Assembly: GCF_051401765.1 (NCBI RefSeq)
Contig: NC_135073.1
Location: 5,270,001-5,334,000 of the forward strand
Reading direction: 5' to 3'
Length of the DNA stretch: 64,000 bases
DNA from: Calliopsis andreniformis
Taxonomy: Eukaryota; Arthropoda; Insecta; Hymenoptera; Andrenidae
Of the stretch, positions 35,351 through 47,940 are shown piece after piece; the stretch's first letter is position 1, and each line of letters begins with the position of its first letter. Below the pieces are notes generated by a model. That model saw only the letters and a list, made by a program, of their open reading frames with translations, was not told the DNA's origin and made no database searches. A program made the position numbers and the translations under genes.

Positions 35351-37090
35351 TCAGGAAGGGGAATCACCCTGATGACGCTTCACTGATTAGGTCTTGAATT
35401 TCTTTTAAACTTGATTCTTCCTTCTTAAGTGCTGGATTATGCTCAGTGGTTGAGATACTTTTGCCTCTGGGTTCTGGAAAAATGATTTATTTTTTCTTAA
35501 GTGTATTATGTAGCTACATACTTGGCAACGTGCTTTTACATCAGTGATAGAATAGAGTGATAATTCCTCATACTTTTTCTGTCATATTTTGGCACATAAT
35601 ATGACAATTTGAAAATATTTTACTATTTCTGAAAGAATCGTGCATTGAACGGTTAAGCTTCCCCTACTCTAAAAACGAGCCTAGTGTTAAAGCGCTTATT
35701 TTCATGAATTGTTATTCATTACAATCGCTGTTTCATGGGTTATAGAATAAGTGACAGCTATGTATGTGATTCTGGTTTTCTATCCTCTTATGTATTTTTA
35801 AGTAACTTCATGGAAAAAAGCAGTCACCTTTTTGGTCTTGTTAACGTGCTGTTTTAAAGCTGTCGGTACCTGTCCTACAGCAGTTGACAAACGTCAGTTT
35901 ATGTCATTACACTGGCAGAATGACAGATTAGTATTGGCACCACGGATAGCCTGTTGCAAGGTTCCGTCGATCGATGCTCCATATGACTGGTCTCTAATCG
36001 AATGAATACTTGGTTAGACGATTTCTCATAAATAATTATTGTAGTAATAGTATTTTTGTTAAAATAGAATCGTTTAACGAAAAATATAAAATGAATATAT
36101 AGAATGAATAGAATTTACTATAATTTTTCACAATGGATTATTAAATTCATACGCACAAATTCCACAAATATTATACATTTTGTATGAAAGATAAGGAAAT
36201 TAGGCAAAAACTACATGTAAAAGCTTGATATGTGGCAAACAGAAGAGAAAGTACATCACACTTTTTACAATTAGCTAATGTTCTGAATACACGGAAACGA
36301 ATCTCTGAGTCTCTAAGTACGTGTTCTTTGCCATGTTTATGTCATTCACTAATGCAAATTACAATCCTTATGTTTTTTACTAAACTTTGTGAGCATATTA
36401 GATACTAATGGATTCAAGAATATCTATATGACTCTAAACACATGTTCATTCCCATATCTATTAGCTATGGCCTCATACGTAGCCCTTTTTGCGTGCAATC
36501 GTTTTCTTATCCTCGTTAGAAGATCTCAAACGTCTTAACAGTATGCATTCAGTTCCGCGAGTATCGTACACTGCAGATAAATAATTTAAATCTATTCAAA
36601 TAACGAAACTTATGTGTCGCTTTTTGAGTACACATGTATCAACAGTTCATTGCATATTCAATTGAGATACACTATTATATGTATATTATTATTCTAATCC
36701 TAATATTTTTTTATTTTATTCACAAGTTCTCAAATAGCTAGTAAAAGACGAATAATGAATTCATTTTCTTTTATTTTACCTTTCTATTTCTTTTTATACA
36801 ATGTCTAGTTTCTCTCCCCTTTGTTCACCCTCATCATATTTACTAAATTTCTTTATTCTTACCTACTTCCAACTCTTCTTCCATTTATACATTCACTTCC
36901 CTATCATCTTCTCTTTTCCGCTCTTCATCTTCTCCTAGTCGCTTCATCAGAAAGACATTATTAAAACACTCTTGAAAGAAATATATATATAAATCCATAC
37001 ATTATATTCAATCACACGTTTAATCGCATTTCTGCATATATATTCACTAATTCAACCGTAAAGTCTTTATTCAACTTCATTATTCAGTTG
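35351..37090. other. AT-rich non-coding DNA
   Basis: I see no gene or transposon. From 36750 to 36950 the plus strand is T/C-rich. No microsatellite of note. Confidence 0.5.
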
Positions 37091-37890
37091 CAATAAGGTC
37101 AACCCGTACTCCCACCGCACAAAGTACCATTTATCGTGGTAATTTACATTTCTTCAGAACACTGCAGTAATTCGTGTGACTTATGGATGATTCCTGCATT
37201 CTCGAAGGAAGTACATTGCTGGTAGGATTGCAACCCGATGCGCTCCTGCGTAATCCGATTGTCAGGAGCGCGGGCAAAGTCAGAGGTGCACACGTAGACA
37301 GGGAGCACAGTGGCCGCAGATAATGACGCGATATTATGCATAGGATATTCGGCGCACATCCGCGGCCGTATTCTCCGCGTTGATTTATCGTTGTCTTCAT
37401 TATTAGGAATGCACGTACGCGGGCTGGCCATTATGCCAGCGAGGGAGTCGGTCCGAGAGAGCTGACGGACGGTCCTAGCCACGCTCGGACTCCGCCACAA
37501 TACAATGTATACGCATATACAAGAGAGGGAACATTGAGACACACCTACGTCAGGCCAGATATAGATAGACAATTAGCTACCGTCACCGTCTATAATTCTG
37601 TTAGATTAGTAGCCCCGGTGTCCTACAGGAATACGCTCCTCCGCGCGAGTCCGTGTGGTTGTTCTCTCTGAAGTAGGCAACACACGACTGGTAGATTGGA
37701 ATCTAGATGCACGATGACCTGGTTCACGGAAGATTCTGTCGATAAGAAGCTTCTGCGTAGAGATCTGAGACTGTATCGTGAGATGAGTGATTAAGAAGCA
37801 TCCACAGTTCAGAAAACCATAAACTGTGAAACCATCGTCCATGTTCATCAAACGATTGACACGATATGCTCTCAAATTGATTCGAAACAG
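37091..37890. other. CpG-rich block with hairpin and minus-strand frames
   Basis: Minus-strand frames (37144-37572, 142 codons; 37131-37400; 37606-37875) overlap or adjoin but are unrecognised and lack clear splice signals. The block contains the 9-bp-stem hairpin at 37240-37271, a TTTATCGTGGTAATTTAC stretch near 37129, and many CpGs. It looks like conserved regulatory sequence rather than coding sequence; this is inference. Confidence 0.4.
37240..37271. other. Hairpin with 9-bp perfect GC-rich stem
   Basis: GCGCTCCTG (37240-37248) pairs with CAGGAGCGC (37263-37271) around a 14-nt loop, and one flanking T-G wobble extends it. The arm sequence is GC-rich inside otherwise mixed DNA. It is too short for a microRNA precursor. 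Confidence 0.4.
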
Positions 37891-38620
37891 ATGTATCTTA
37901 TTTCATAGTCTGTTTAATATCCTCCATAGATCAGGACGAGTGTACTAGAAAGATGCTTAAATACCAGATGCGATATTTTAGGTTGTATTTTGTGCTTAGA
38001 ATTAAGCTGTTCACAAGTTAGTATTGGATATTGTATCAATGACATTCAAGATAACTAATTAACATTTTCTTTGAAAATATGGTATTTATGAGAATTTTCT
38101 TGATGCTACATAAGAGGTGCAATTTAAATAACTGTTTTTTTGAATCGTATTTCTTCTATGAGTACTATATTTCTAAGAAGAAGTCATAATAACTGGTGCC
38201 TTGTTATGATTTTACTCCCCATAAGTACTTCATATTTCTAAAACTCTAAATTCTACTGGAAAGAACTCATGACAATGACATTCCAACAAGACAAGCAATC
38301 CTGATAACGACATTCAAGACGTTTTGGAAAATAGGTCTAGAAATCTTTACTTGATCGTAGCCAACATTGTACTAATTCTGAAGGGACAATATTCAAACGA
38401 AATGAACAATTTTTTCTACTATGATTACTGCTTGAATTGGCAGATCGTCGAATCTGTTATTTGTCAAGCATATTGTAAAAACTTATATTTTCCAAGTTAA
38501 ATAATACATATGTACTAAGTATTGACAAATTATTTCAGAAAATTTTCCTGACCATAGTATAGTGCATATTGTATGCATTTGATAGTGATGTAAGACAAGC
38601 ATGGAAGCCCATCGCTGAGA
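37891..38620. other. AT-rich non-coding DNA
   Basis: Nothing was recognised beyond a 61-codon unrecognised frame on the minus strand. Confidence 0.5.
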
Positions 38621-39270
38621 GGTTAATTCGTCTGAAAATGGTTCATGCGACAGAATCTTAGAATGCAATTTATCTGTTTACTCGTTTCGCATGCCGCATT
38701 CCAGTCGCGCGAATCACAAGAAAATTCCACATCGACCGCAAAGAATCCCTCCCTCTTGAGCGTTGTAAAGGGCGCGCGATGAAGCAAAACCGAATCGCGT
38801 GTCTCCCCTCCAACGTTCTCCTTCCGTTCCCTTTTGTCCTCGCGAGAACGGGGTGGAAGGAAACATCCAGTCGAGGGATCGTCGGGGTGGACAGCGATAA
38901 AATATTCAGGGACGCACGGGGGTAATATTTTACGTAGGAAATCGGTCGGTTGATTTTTATAATACTGGTCAAATATAGCCAGGGGAGAGGAGGGAGGGGT
39001 GAGCGAGTTGCGCCGGGGGCTGCTGCCTCCATTCGTGTCTACCGTCGCACAAAGGGCCACGGCATAACAAATAGATGTATAAAGGGTCAATAAAGGCCTT
39101 GACGTAGGAGGAGAAGCGACCGTTGACTGGGGTGAAGAAGGCCGAGCGAGATGGAGGGCCTCCAGAGGCAACCACGGGGAATAAATCTGAGCTTGCTTTC
39201 GCTCTTGGCCTCGCAGCGGGACGCTAAAAATCAAGGGTTGACGACACCCCGTTTGCTGGAACTGAAACTC
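38621..39270. other. GC-rich block containing the longest open frame
   Basis: A 222-codon minus-strand frame spans 38623-39291, but it opens at TTG and its first in-frame ATG comes only a few codons before the stop, so it is not a free-standing gene. Two other minus-strand frames overlap it in other phases, a sign of composition rather than coding. The predicted product is a patchwork with no domain I recognise. It could contain an exon, but no strong acceptor/donor pair was found. Confidence 0.4.
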
Positions 39271-41230
39271 ACCTCCTTTATAGATAATCAAAAGTCATTG
39301 GTTATTATAATAGTTGCAGGTTTTCTCTGATCAGCTGAGTGATAAGAAAACTGGAAGAGTTGTGTCTTAATTGAATTTTTAGTGGATCAACTGATTAAGA
39401 AAGCTCAGCGATGAACAAATACTGACAATCTTGGATCTATATTGCCGACTAAGAACTTGAAATTATTTTCTGTTAGGTATCCAAGAAAATTCTGCTGAGT
39501 TTGAAGTTAAAATAAGGTCGTTCTTTCTTCTTAATTGGAATAATTTTATTCACCTATTACTACATTCACATTGAACTACCCTTTTCTAGCATGAAGGTAA
39601 TTTACAAATTCTATTTCTATAAAATCTAAAATTTTTGTTGCAGTACTTATTTTAACTTCAGGAAATTGTTTACATGTTACATATTACAAGTGTACACTCT
39701 CAGTCAAAACTACTTTGTTACACAGTATACCTTTAATGAAGATTAGCAAGTGGCCCTAAACTTTTAGTCGGTAGTGTGTAACGATAATAAAATTTACTCT
39801 ACGTAGTTTGATTAAGAAATCAACAAAATGGATTTCATTTCTATGAGCATTGAGACTACGAATCGGACGAGAACAAAAACAGATTTTTTTCTTGCTGGGT
39901 CGACAGACGAGTTCCTATTAGACCCAAGAAAGTGACAAATCATGCAATATCACAGAATTGGGTATTATCTTTCCTTGTATTTTCGACTGAAATTTTCTGT
40001 CTCTGAAGATATAGGTACATTCTTTCCCATCCATGTCGGTGTCCAATCTCGATGCCAGGACAAAATCTGCGGGCGTACATCACGTTTATGGACCGCCAGA
40101 GGTGCCGCGTCCCGACGTGTCTATAAAGGCCACCATCTCCGGGTCATTTTATGCCCTTTAAAGCGGACTATCCATATTTCTCCTGCTCGTATTCGTATCG
40201 CGGAATTGGTCTTCCGGGGTCTTGGGGGCCTGCAACCGTCTGTCCTTCTTTTCTACTTCCTAGCATTTCCCGTATAACCGAGAGAGACTCGTTCCCCTAT
40301 GAAAAAGCCGAATTCAACACGGGAAAAGCGATGCCACCCTCTTCGTCCAATATAACTGGCCGGGGGTGGCACATTGACTCGATAAAAAGCCACTTGGTAG
40401 CTACCGCCATCGACTGCCGCGGGGAAAAAGATATACGTCTTGTTAGATTTGCCTGAGAATCCTTTAGGGGCAGTTTTGTGTGGCACCGGTTTGGGAATAT
40501 CGGCAGATGCTTCAGATCTGAGATTATGATCTGGCGATTAGGTTTGTTTGTTATTTTTTCGGAGTATTAGGGTATTGGAGAATGTTGGTTATAGGTAACT
40601 GCAGCTTTCTTGGTTGAAACAAGTGGTCTTGATGAATGAGAACATTACTTGCAAGATAACCGTGAAATATACATATTTTTAAGGACCGTTTTTGAAAATA
40701 TTTATTTCTCTTACTAGATTAGTATCAGCATTTTGTGTTAAAATGTCGTTTGTTTAATAACAGATCCTGTTAGTAATAATAATAAAACTATTTAGGTATC
40801 TTATTTTTCAGAATTGAGACATAAACGTTTTTTGAAATTGATACATACGTATATGGCGAATCTAAAGATATCTATATTTCGGAATATTAGATCTATTTTA
40901 TATCTCAAGATTAAGAAAAATGTTTCTACAAATATACTGCCGAGCTTTCATTCCCGATCGTGAGATGTTACTTTAAGTTACAAGCCTCGGAATAATTTTA
41001 AAATATACAGAAGGTATAAGATTACAGAAATATTTAATTTCACAATTTCCTGTTTATTGTAGCTATAAATCTGATAATACGCTAAATAATAATTGAATAC
41101 TTAAATTTCACTTTCCACATTTTGATTTGATTTATTAATTTTAATAAGCCAATAAAAATATTGAATAATTAAAGTGGACGTGGCCATGAATGATGGTATT
41201 TATGAAAAGTACAATACAGAGAAAACGAAC
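39271..41230. other. AT-rich DNA around a GC-richer island
   Basis: 39921-40530 is GC- and CpG-richer, with overlapping frames on both strands (up to 111 codons), none recognised. The flanks are AT-rich with nothing recognised. Confidence 0.45.
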
Positions 41231-42400
41231 AATGCTTCTTCTTTAATCGACCAAGGCATCATCATGCCAATAAACGTCCCATTTGCTCACCGTTCACTAG
41301 AATAGAACTCTTCGGAAAATTGCGCCGCTCCAGGCTGATCCCTCGAGAGACTCAACGATACAATCGCACAGAGAAATATTTTGCTTGACCAAAGAGGTAA
41401 CCCATGTGGCCCCTATCTTCCTCTCTCATTCCTTGTTCCTCGAACCCCTTTCTGTCCCTTTTCTCTCTTCCTTCAACCAAACGCTCCCTCTCGCGTTTAT
41501 GCTTACATGCCTCGTCCAGCTCGCGACGTATCCCTGAATTATTGAGCGACACAGGGATCAAGCGCGGATCTCGAAACGGGTCCCTGCCAAAGGCAGCGTC
41601 TCTCTTCGATATCGCACCGACTAAATTCTGCGAAACAACGTCAATCACTGGCTCAAAAATTAGGGATTTGGACCTTCGCTGCTACATATACAATCACTCA
41701 ATCCGTGGACCGAAAAACTTGGTACACTCGTTCGCTGTGAAAAATTGAAGGCCTCGCTTACCCATTTCTAACACAAACAGGTTTAGGGTTACATCGATAT
41801 TGTACGATTGAGAAAGACGTAATGGAATTCTTTTAAGGGAGTATTTCATAAGTTTGTTTACGTTTCAAGGAAGCATAACGAAGTTTGTATGCCATTTTAC
41901 TTTAAAGTTTCGGATCTTAATTCCTGATTATAGATTTGCATTTAATTGTGAACTCGTTCTTTAAGAAAATGTTTCTTTCTTTTTAATTTGCTTCTGTCAG
42001 AAACAGAAATTCTATTTTGTAGACTTCGATTAAGTAATTTGTTGTCATTTTCAAACCCAATTTTTTAGAGACTTTATCTCTGATCTCTTATATTCGCTGT
42101 ACAAAAAGGAACCCTTTTTTCATAAAAAAATTCTTGTATATATTTTGATTTTAATTTCGCAGTTTTGATGTATAATTCGAGTACTAAGGAGTACGAGCAT
42201 TAAGATTGTTTTCAAAGTCATCGCCTGGTGTCGTAATTTCGTCTTCTTGCCAAATTCAGACGCAGAATGTAAAATTTCAGGTGTACATTCTCAAAATGAT
42301 ATACTTTAAGAAAGTGCAATAAAAGGAGATCAATTTTTTGGTCCCTCTAAAACGGAGGACCTATCTTTTAAAACTGGATTTGCACGTGAAGTGAAATGAA
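41231..42400. other. GC-richer block then AT-rich DNA
   Basis: Plus 41404-41748 and minus 41352-41648 are mutually antisense frames in a C/T-biased patch, unrecognised. 41761-42400 is AT-rich; 42225-42280 weakly resembles the right end of the 12525/19001 TIR family (TTTCGTCTT, GCAGAAT, AAAATTTC) but not enough to call. Confidence 0.4.
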
Positions 42401-43120
42401 TCCCCAAAGAACCGCCGAAGATCCTTTCATCGAGGTGCGTAGTAATTAACAAACGTTGATGGAATATTTATAAACGACCGAATCCTGTAGGATATATTGT
42501 AGAAACAGCGTCCACCAGGTTGGGAACCAAAAGGCAACGGTTTGGGCCCGGTTCATCCTCGAACTCCAGCCCCGAAATCTCATCGGCCCAAATGGCGCAT
42601 CAACATCTATTATTAACTGGGTTCAGAATATTAACGATACAGTTGCCGTATTCCAGAAGCTAAATTAGCGGAGATTATTACGAGTGGGCTCTCGCGGTGC
42701 TATCACCCTCTCGATTCCACCTGTGCGGGTGTCCCTCTCTTCCTGCAACCCGTCTGCTCCATCACACCCTCTTGCAACTCTCAGTTTGTCTTTCTCTGCA
42801 CGGCGCGAGAGTTACGCGCGCGTTCTCTCTTTCCGGATCGAGTGGAATCAACGTGCAAGCTCGGAGAACGACCGAGGCTGCTGTTTTTACGAAGGCTTGT
42901 GCCATTAATTTTAATATTATTGCATATTGCCGGTCAAATTGCCGGAAAGTGCGCGTGACGGGCATGGAGCGATTCCTCCCGCCGTCCTATTCATCTTGAT
43001 TTTTCGTCATGCGTCGCAAACTACGATATTGATTCCCTCTATAAATATTTTTGGACTTCCCGTCGGAAAAAACAAATCGGGAAGGGGGTTCGTTCCGAAC
43101 GAAATGTTCGTTCATCCTTC
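42401..43120. promoter_or_regulatory. Enhancer-like CpG-rich block
   Basis: The block combines CpG-rich spacers with homeodomain-type cores (TGCCATTAATTTTAATATTA near 42900, TCTATTATTAACTGGG near 42608, CTAAATTAGCGG near 42660). A 15-bp inverted repeat TTCGTTCCGAACGAA lies at 43089-43103, and a TATAAATA string near 43041 has no initiator. Overlapping frames on both strands are unrecognised. Regulatory function is inferred from composition. Confidence 0.3.
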
Positions 43121-44050
43121 GAATGAAAATATACAGACTGTCCCGTCTGATTTTATCACCTGAAATATTTCCTCCATTTTCAATATTTCAGAAGACAAAT
43201 GTATTGTGCAGAAGTTATATGATTTTACGACGAACAACGTATGGATAAAAATATTTTCATTCCAGGTGAAGGCTTTTCTTTCTCCTATGATGTCGCACAT
43301 TTTTTTAGAATCGTGACGTTATATATAGTAAACTTCAATAATTTTATTGATATTGGCGAAAGGAATATAATTAGACTATAGAATCGTGAAACAAGGAAAA
43401 ATGGGGATAGATATCTCCATTTTGAACCTTACTATACGTCATGACAGTTCAAAAAGCTGGATAAATTTTTTTTCATAAAAACTATGAGAGTTTGGAGTCT
43501 CCAGAATAATATACAGAAAATTTACATGCAGCAGATAATAGATATCTCTCTATTACTGATCAACCAAGATTTATAAAATTTAGTAGTACTGTTAAGTAGT
43601 ACTGTTCTATTTCCTCTCTTCTTTTCAAAACATCTGTATCCTTATCATTATTACAATTTATAAAAAAAATATACCCAATCTCTTACAACAACCAATACAG
43701 TTAGTAGTATTAATTCAGTTTTGATATTCGTATACTATTGCTGATAGAATTGCTGATCCGAATATGTCGAGCGCGGAGACACAGCTACAGATGTAGTCTT
43801 TTCATTTCTTACTTACAGATATGCATAATACCTACTCTATATTTTTCAAACAAACATCCTATTCACTACAAAAAATTAATTTCAATCAAATATATAACTT
43901 CATTAGTATAAATTCGTAAAAATACCCTTCATTGAAACGCCACGAGGATAGCGTAACCCTTTAATGGATTACTTCCAGAATTGAATAGTTAAACTATAGA
44001 CCCAACTATTAGGAGTTTAATTCTGCAAAATCAACAAGAACGGCAGAGAT
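43121..44050. other. AT-rich non-coding DNA
   Basis: No gene, array or element end was seen. Confidence 0.5.
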
Positions 44051-44780
44051 ATTAACGTATTTCGATGCAATTCGACTGTAACATCGGTCGAGTGCACCGG
44101 GACGTCCAGCCCTCCGCGTGTTTGATCATTGTGTTATACGGTTCCCCTGGCGCACACTTGCCATAAGTGTATTTTGAAATTTCGCTCGTTGTAATAATCT
44201 TCCGCCAGCAGGTAGGAGGGCCGCCTACACCTCCACGAGAACGTATTTTCGCAACGCGCTGCGCCGTCGACGTCAGGGGCGGTTCCTCAAGGTGTGCGTG
44301 CGTTAGTGCGTGTTCGCACGTGGAACCCTTTTGTATGTACGGAAACGTCCTGCAGCTGTGGACGGAACCGTAGGAACCCGTAGTTTGGCCAGTCAGAGAG
44401 CATAAAGGCTCTCGAGAAATTAATTCTCTTGCAGACACATAGGTACGCGCACACGTGTACATACAGGTGGACACACGCGGAGAGCCGTACAGGTGTGGAG
44501 CGCGAACGCGAACCGTAGGTAGGTACGTGTTTTATTATTGAATGGCCTCCTTCCCTGGCTGCGAATCAACCTGGCAATTGGTTTATTATAATTTCATTGT
44601 GTTTTCATTACTCGGGTTAATTTGCGCACGACCTGCATGTCTCCCTTTATTACCAGACCCTCGAGGTCTTCAGACGCGCGCGCACTTGGACCTCGTCGCG
44701 GTTCTTTGTTGTCAGCCTAAATCTCATTGACAGAGGAGAGGACTATGTTGCGATTAGAGGGATGTTTTGACAATATTGGA
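44051..44780. promoter_or_regulatory. CpG-rich conserved-looking block
   Basis: One of the larger CpG-rich islands, with sharp borders to AT-rich DNA. It holds a 6-bp-stem hairpin GAGAGCATAAAGGCTCTC (near 44396), AAATTAATTCTC next to it, and (further on) GGTTTATTATAATTTCATTG. The 140-codon minus-strand frame (44052-44474) and the plus-strand frames are unrecognised. It is probably regulatory or an unannotated non-coding exon; both are inference. Confidence 0.3.
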
Positions 44781-44815
44781 GACACAGGAGACGGATGGAA
44801 CTTGATATTTCTTAA

Positions 44816-44843
44816 TCCTCAGCTGGTATAGTGGTAAAGATAC
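44816..44843 (+). pseudogene. tRNA 5'-half-like fragment (A-box)
   Basis: The 28 nt resemble the first third of an insect tRNA-Glu or tRNA-Asp: TCCTC start, then GGTATAGTGGTAAAGATAC, matching the D-arm/A-box region. No anticodon arm, B-box or T-arm follows, so it is not a working tRNA. It could be a decayed tRNA or tRNA-derived SINE head, or coincidence. Confidence 0.25.
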
Positions 44844-45167
44844 ATATAACGTAATAATGTAGAATTACTGATATTCCATTGACAAATTTCGATGTTAAAA
44901 ATGAAATTTGTCAATTAATTTCTTGTGGAAAATTAAAGTTATTTTAACTCTCACATGCAATGATATTAATATTATCATGCAATATGGTAGGGGTATTACT
45001 ATTTTATTATGAAAAAATGTTTTATAAGAGTACACAGAAACCACAGATTTTTCCAATTTATCAATATCTTTTATATCAATTAGCATAATTGCTGGGACTC
45101 TACTGTACAATAAGCTACGAGTTAATTAAAAAGCATGAGCGATTTTATTTCAGCTTCAAACGTGGAA

Positions 45168-45320
45168 GAACTTCCTTGGTTATCCAATAGTATCTACCAA
45201 AAAAATTCTCAACTTTTTAATCTATCAATCTTTCTAACTCATTCGTGGATAATTCATAGTCAATATTAAATCCTGAATTAGTTTGAATAAGTACTATAAC
45301 CCTATCATACCACCCAAAGG
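45168..45320. mobile_element. piggyBac-like MITE copy 2
   Basis: The right end, read on the minus strand, is TTAA followed by CCTTTGGGTGGTATGATAGG; TTAA is at 45321-45324. The interior AAATTCTCAACTTTTTAATC near 45208 aligns with copy 1 at 34645, and the two are 112 and 117 bp from their right ends. The left end has decayed (CTTCCTTGGTTATCC) and its TTAA is lost, so the left border is approximate. No coding capacity. Confidence 0.55.
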
Positions 45321-45420
45321 TTAAGTTTGCCGATAATTACGAATAGCTCTAGAAATCGTTAAAAAAATCAATAGTAGTCCAATTTCGAAATCGCCCAATC
45401 TATTTACTTTAGACATAAGC

Positions 45421-46400
45421 ATCGCGGGGGAAAATCTGGGAAGGTCTCTCGAATCTCAAAGTAAATCGTTAAACGCAATCCGAAGTAGTGGTACACGCGT
45501 CAATTTGCTGTTTACACGTTGAATGCACCGTAGAGAAGATCCAGGCACGAGGAAACGACGACCCCCAACCCGTATGTGTCTGATTCTACGTTTTCACGCG
45601 CCGAACCACCCCAACCCGAGCGAACGATCTACCTTCTTCCTTTTTCATTGGGAGAACACGTCACTATTCTGTCGTTCTTTGACACCCCGGTTACGTCAAA
45701 CAGAGAGCGGCTGTTCGAACGGGACGAAAAAAGAGGTAAAGAGGAGCGTCCCGCAGGAAGGGAAAAGGAAAAAATAGACTAGAAGTGAGGCCTTTTGATT
45801 GACTGTTTGAACGACTTTTGCTCGGTCGACTACGCGCCACCTAGCATTGATTATCGCTTATTGAATTTGTATGTGAGCAAGGGATGCTCCGTAGGGGCTG
45901 TCCAAAGTTGCCTGTCGAGGGATGATCTGCTCGTAAAATATTTTTCTCTCGTATGCGTAAAGCCAGCTGGAGGTAAAGGATTTGTGCTTTTTCACGTGCA
46001 ACAGCCTACACTTTCGGTAAATATTGCCGCTAGAAATCGATGAACCTGAAATTTCTTCCGTTTGCCTTGCTTCACGATCATATCGTCGGTTTATCAGAAA
46101 AGTGACGTACTTAATTGTAAGAAAAGTAAAACTGTCAAGAAATTAGTTTGAAATTTCTTCTGATAGGAAATTATTAAGGCCTTAACTATTTAGCAACAGA
46201 AGATTTTTTGTCTTTGTCAAAATCGATTCCAATTTGTACAAATGATTTTATAATACTTTATAGCTCAAATATTTCTAGATGTTGTTGGAAGAACTATGTT
46301 CACAAAATGCTATTGTATTTAGTGTACAAATACAACTATAAGGCGTTTTTGTGATACTGAAAACTTTCTAACAAGAAACGAGCGGTGTAGGCCTCAGATT
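45421..46400. other. GC-richer block then AT-rich DNA
   Basis: 45421-46070 has moderate GC with overlapping plus-strand frames (45523-45777, 45576-45782, 45795-46043), all unrecognised. 46071-46400 is AT-rich with nothing seen. Confidence 0.4.
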
Positions 46401-46799
46401 AACTGATGCAGAAATTTTCCACGTGCAGGAGGGTGGTGCAGAGTGTCAGGGGGTGGATCGCGAGGGGTCCGGAGATCTTTGTTGCGGTCGGACGTGGTCA
46501 GAGACGAGGAAGGCGGCGGAAAAGGGGATATGTTTTCGCAAATGTAGGTGCGGTTCTCAGACCGCCCCTTATGAAATTATTCCGTCTCACCCCAGCGGGG
46601 GTGGGAGTTCAGAGCGTTGGGAAAATAGCACCGAGATGGAAAGAATTATTAGAAAAATTAATTATTTTCCCGAGTCTCTTAATTAATTTTACAATTGCTC
46701 CTGTGTCTTTCTCGCCTCTCCTGTTGTTATCGTGGTCTCTCCTTGGATGTACGAAACAAGTACAATGCGCGAAAGGGTTGCAAAGGGGATGGGGCGCCA

Positions 46800-46830
<31 letters not shown>

Positions 46831-47940
46831 TTAGGAGCCTTCTGTGTTCCCTTGTATTTTTGGTCGGCCATAGTCTGAATATTCAAACATCCGTTATTTT
46901 TCTTTGCAACAGTTTGTTTGAAAGAAGGAACTTTCATTTTGAAATAGGAATTTGATTTTACAGAATATAATAAATGTAGGTTGAAGTATTTTAAGGGATG
47001 ATAAAGGAATGCAAATAAGATTACGAAATACCTATGACACAATGCCGTATCTGCGTCTATTTTGCAATTATAGTGGATTGAAGTTAACAGTACGATTTCG
47101 GGCTGAAGAATAACTTGGTATACGGGAGAGATTAATACATTGAAATTTGTTGTTGACTTAGGTCTTCCAATTGTTCGAAAAAAATCGTGTCCTAGACGGC
47201 CTTTAAGATTTTCATAGACAATGCGTCTGACTGAGTTGGACGTGTCAGAGTACCATTAATTGTAAATAGGGATTTTGACAGTACTTCAGATCAGTAGCCA
47301 GGGAAGCAGTAGCAAGGATCACTGCTATCGACATCTTAGATAAATTTTAAGGCTATAGATAATGAAACTCTGAGAGATACGACAGAATGTGTTAAAACTT
47401 TTTTACTTTACTGCTATTCTTCAATAAATCCCTAAAATTACAAAATCAAACGATTATTATTTTAGCATACAGACGTGTTAACATTCAGACACTGTTACTG
47501 CAAAAATATAAGAAGATTGGACATTATGTTGAAGTGTGCTACATTGAATATGTGAGAAAGACAGACAAGAGAGATGAAAAATGCGCTTCGTCCCGGGCCT
47601 GCTAGTTGCACTCATGAGTAGGACTTAGGGTGTTGCCCCAGTACAATTTCGCGAATTGAAATCACTTCAAAGTTTAGAAATCGTAAGAAAGTAATTTCTG
47701 GGATCTGATTAATACTCTAGGAACTTAAATTCGTCTTCTCAATAGTTTTGGAAAATGAACAAGCTTGAATCTTCCTAACACTAATTTATGAAAATATGAA
47801 GAAGCGGTCAGAGTACCATAAGCTATTTTGTATTCTACTTGGGCCTTGCTAAAATTCATCAAAATATATCATCGCATATTTGTCATACCCTGAGTAAATC
47901 ATCCAATACACCGTAAGCTACGATAGCATTTATCTTTCTG
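46401..47940. other. Purine-rich GC block with GA repeat, then AT-rich DNA
   Basis: 46401-46860 is GC-richer and G/A-biased on the plus strand. The 142-codon frame at 46406-46834 begins at an ATG but ends in translated GA microsatellite and is unrecognised. 46861-47940 is AT-rich without recognised features. Confidence 0.45.
46799..46830. repeat. (GA)n microsatellite
   Basis: About twelve uninterrupted GA units (46807-46830) follow an interrupted GA start. GA repeats can bind GAGA-type factors in insects, but a simple microsatellite is sufficient explanation. Confidence 0.85.

Larger units (their letters stand above)
44781..45420. other. AT-rich DNA with a tRNA-like fragment and a MITE
   Basis: AT-rich sequence carrying a short tRNA 5'-half-like string (44816-44843) and the second piggyBac-like relic. 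Nothing else was recognised. Confidence 0.45.

Noticed and set aside
38623..39291. The longest open frame in the window (222 codons, minus strand)
   Set aside because: It opens at TTG, its first in-frame ATG is just before the stop, the product has no recognisable domain, and other frames overlap it in a GC-rich patch.
42220..42290. Possible further TIR-family remnant
   Set aside because: Scattered short matches only; no second end and no TA boundaries could be placed.
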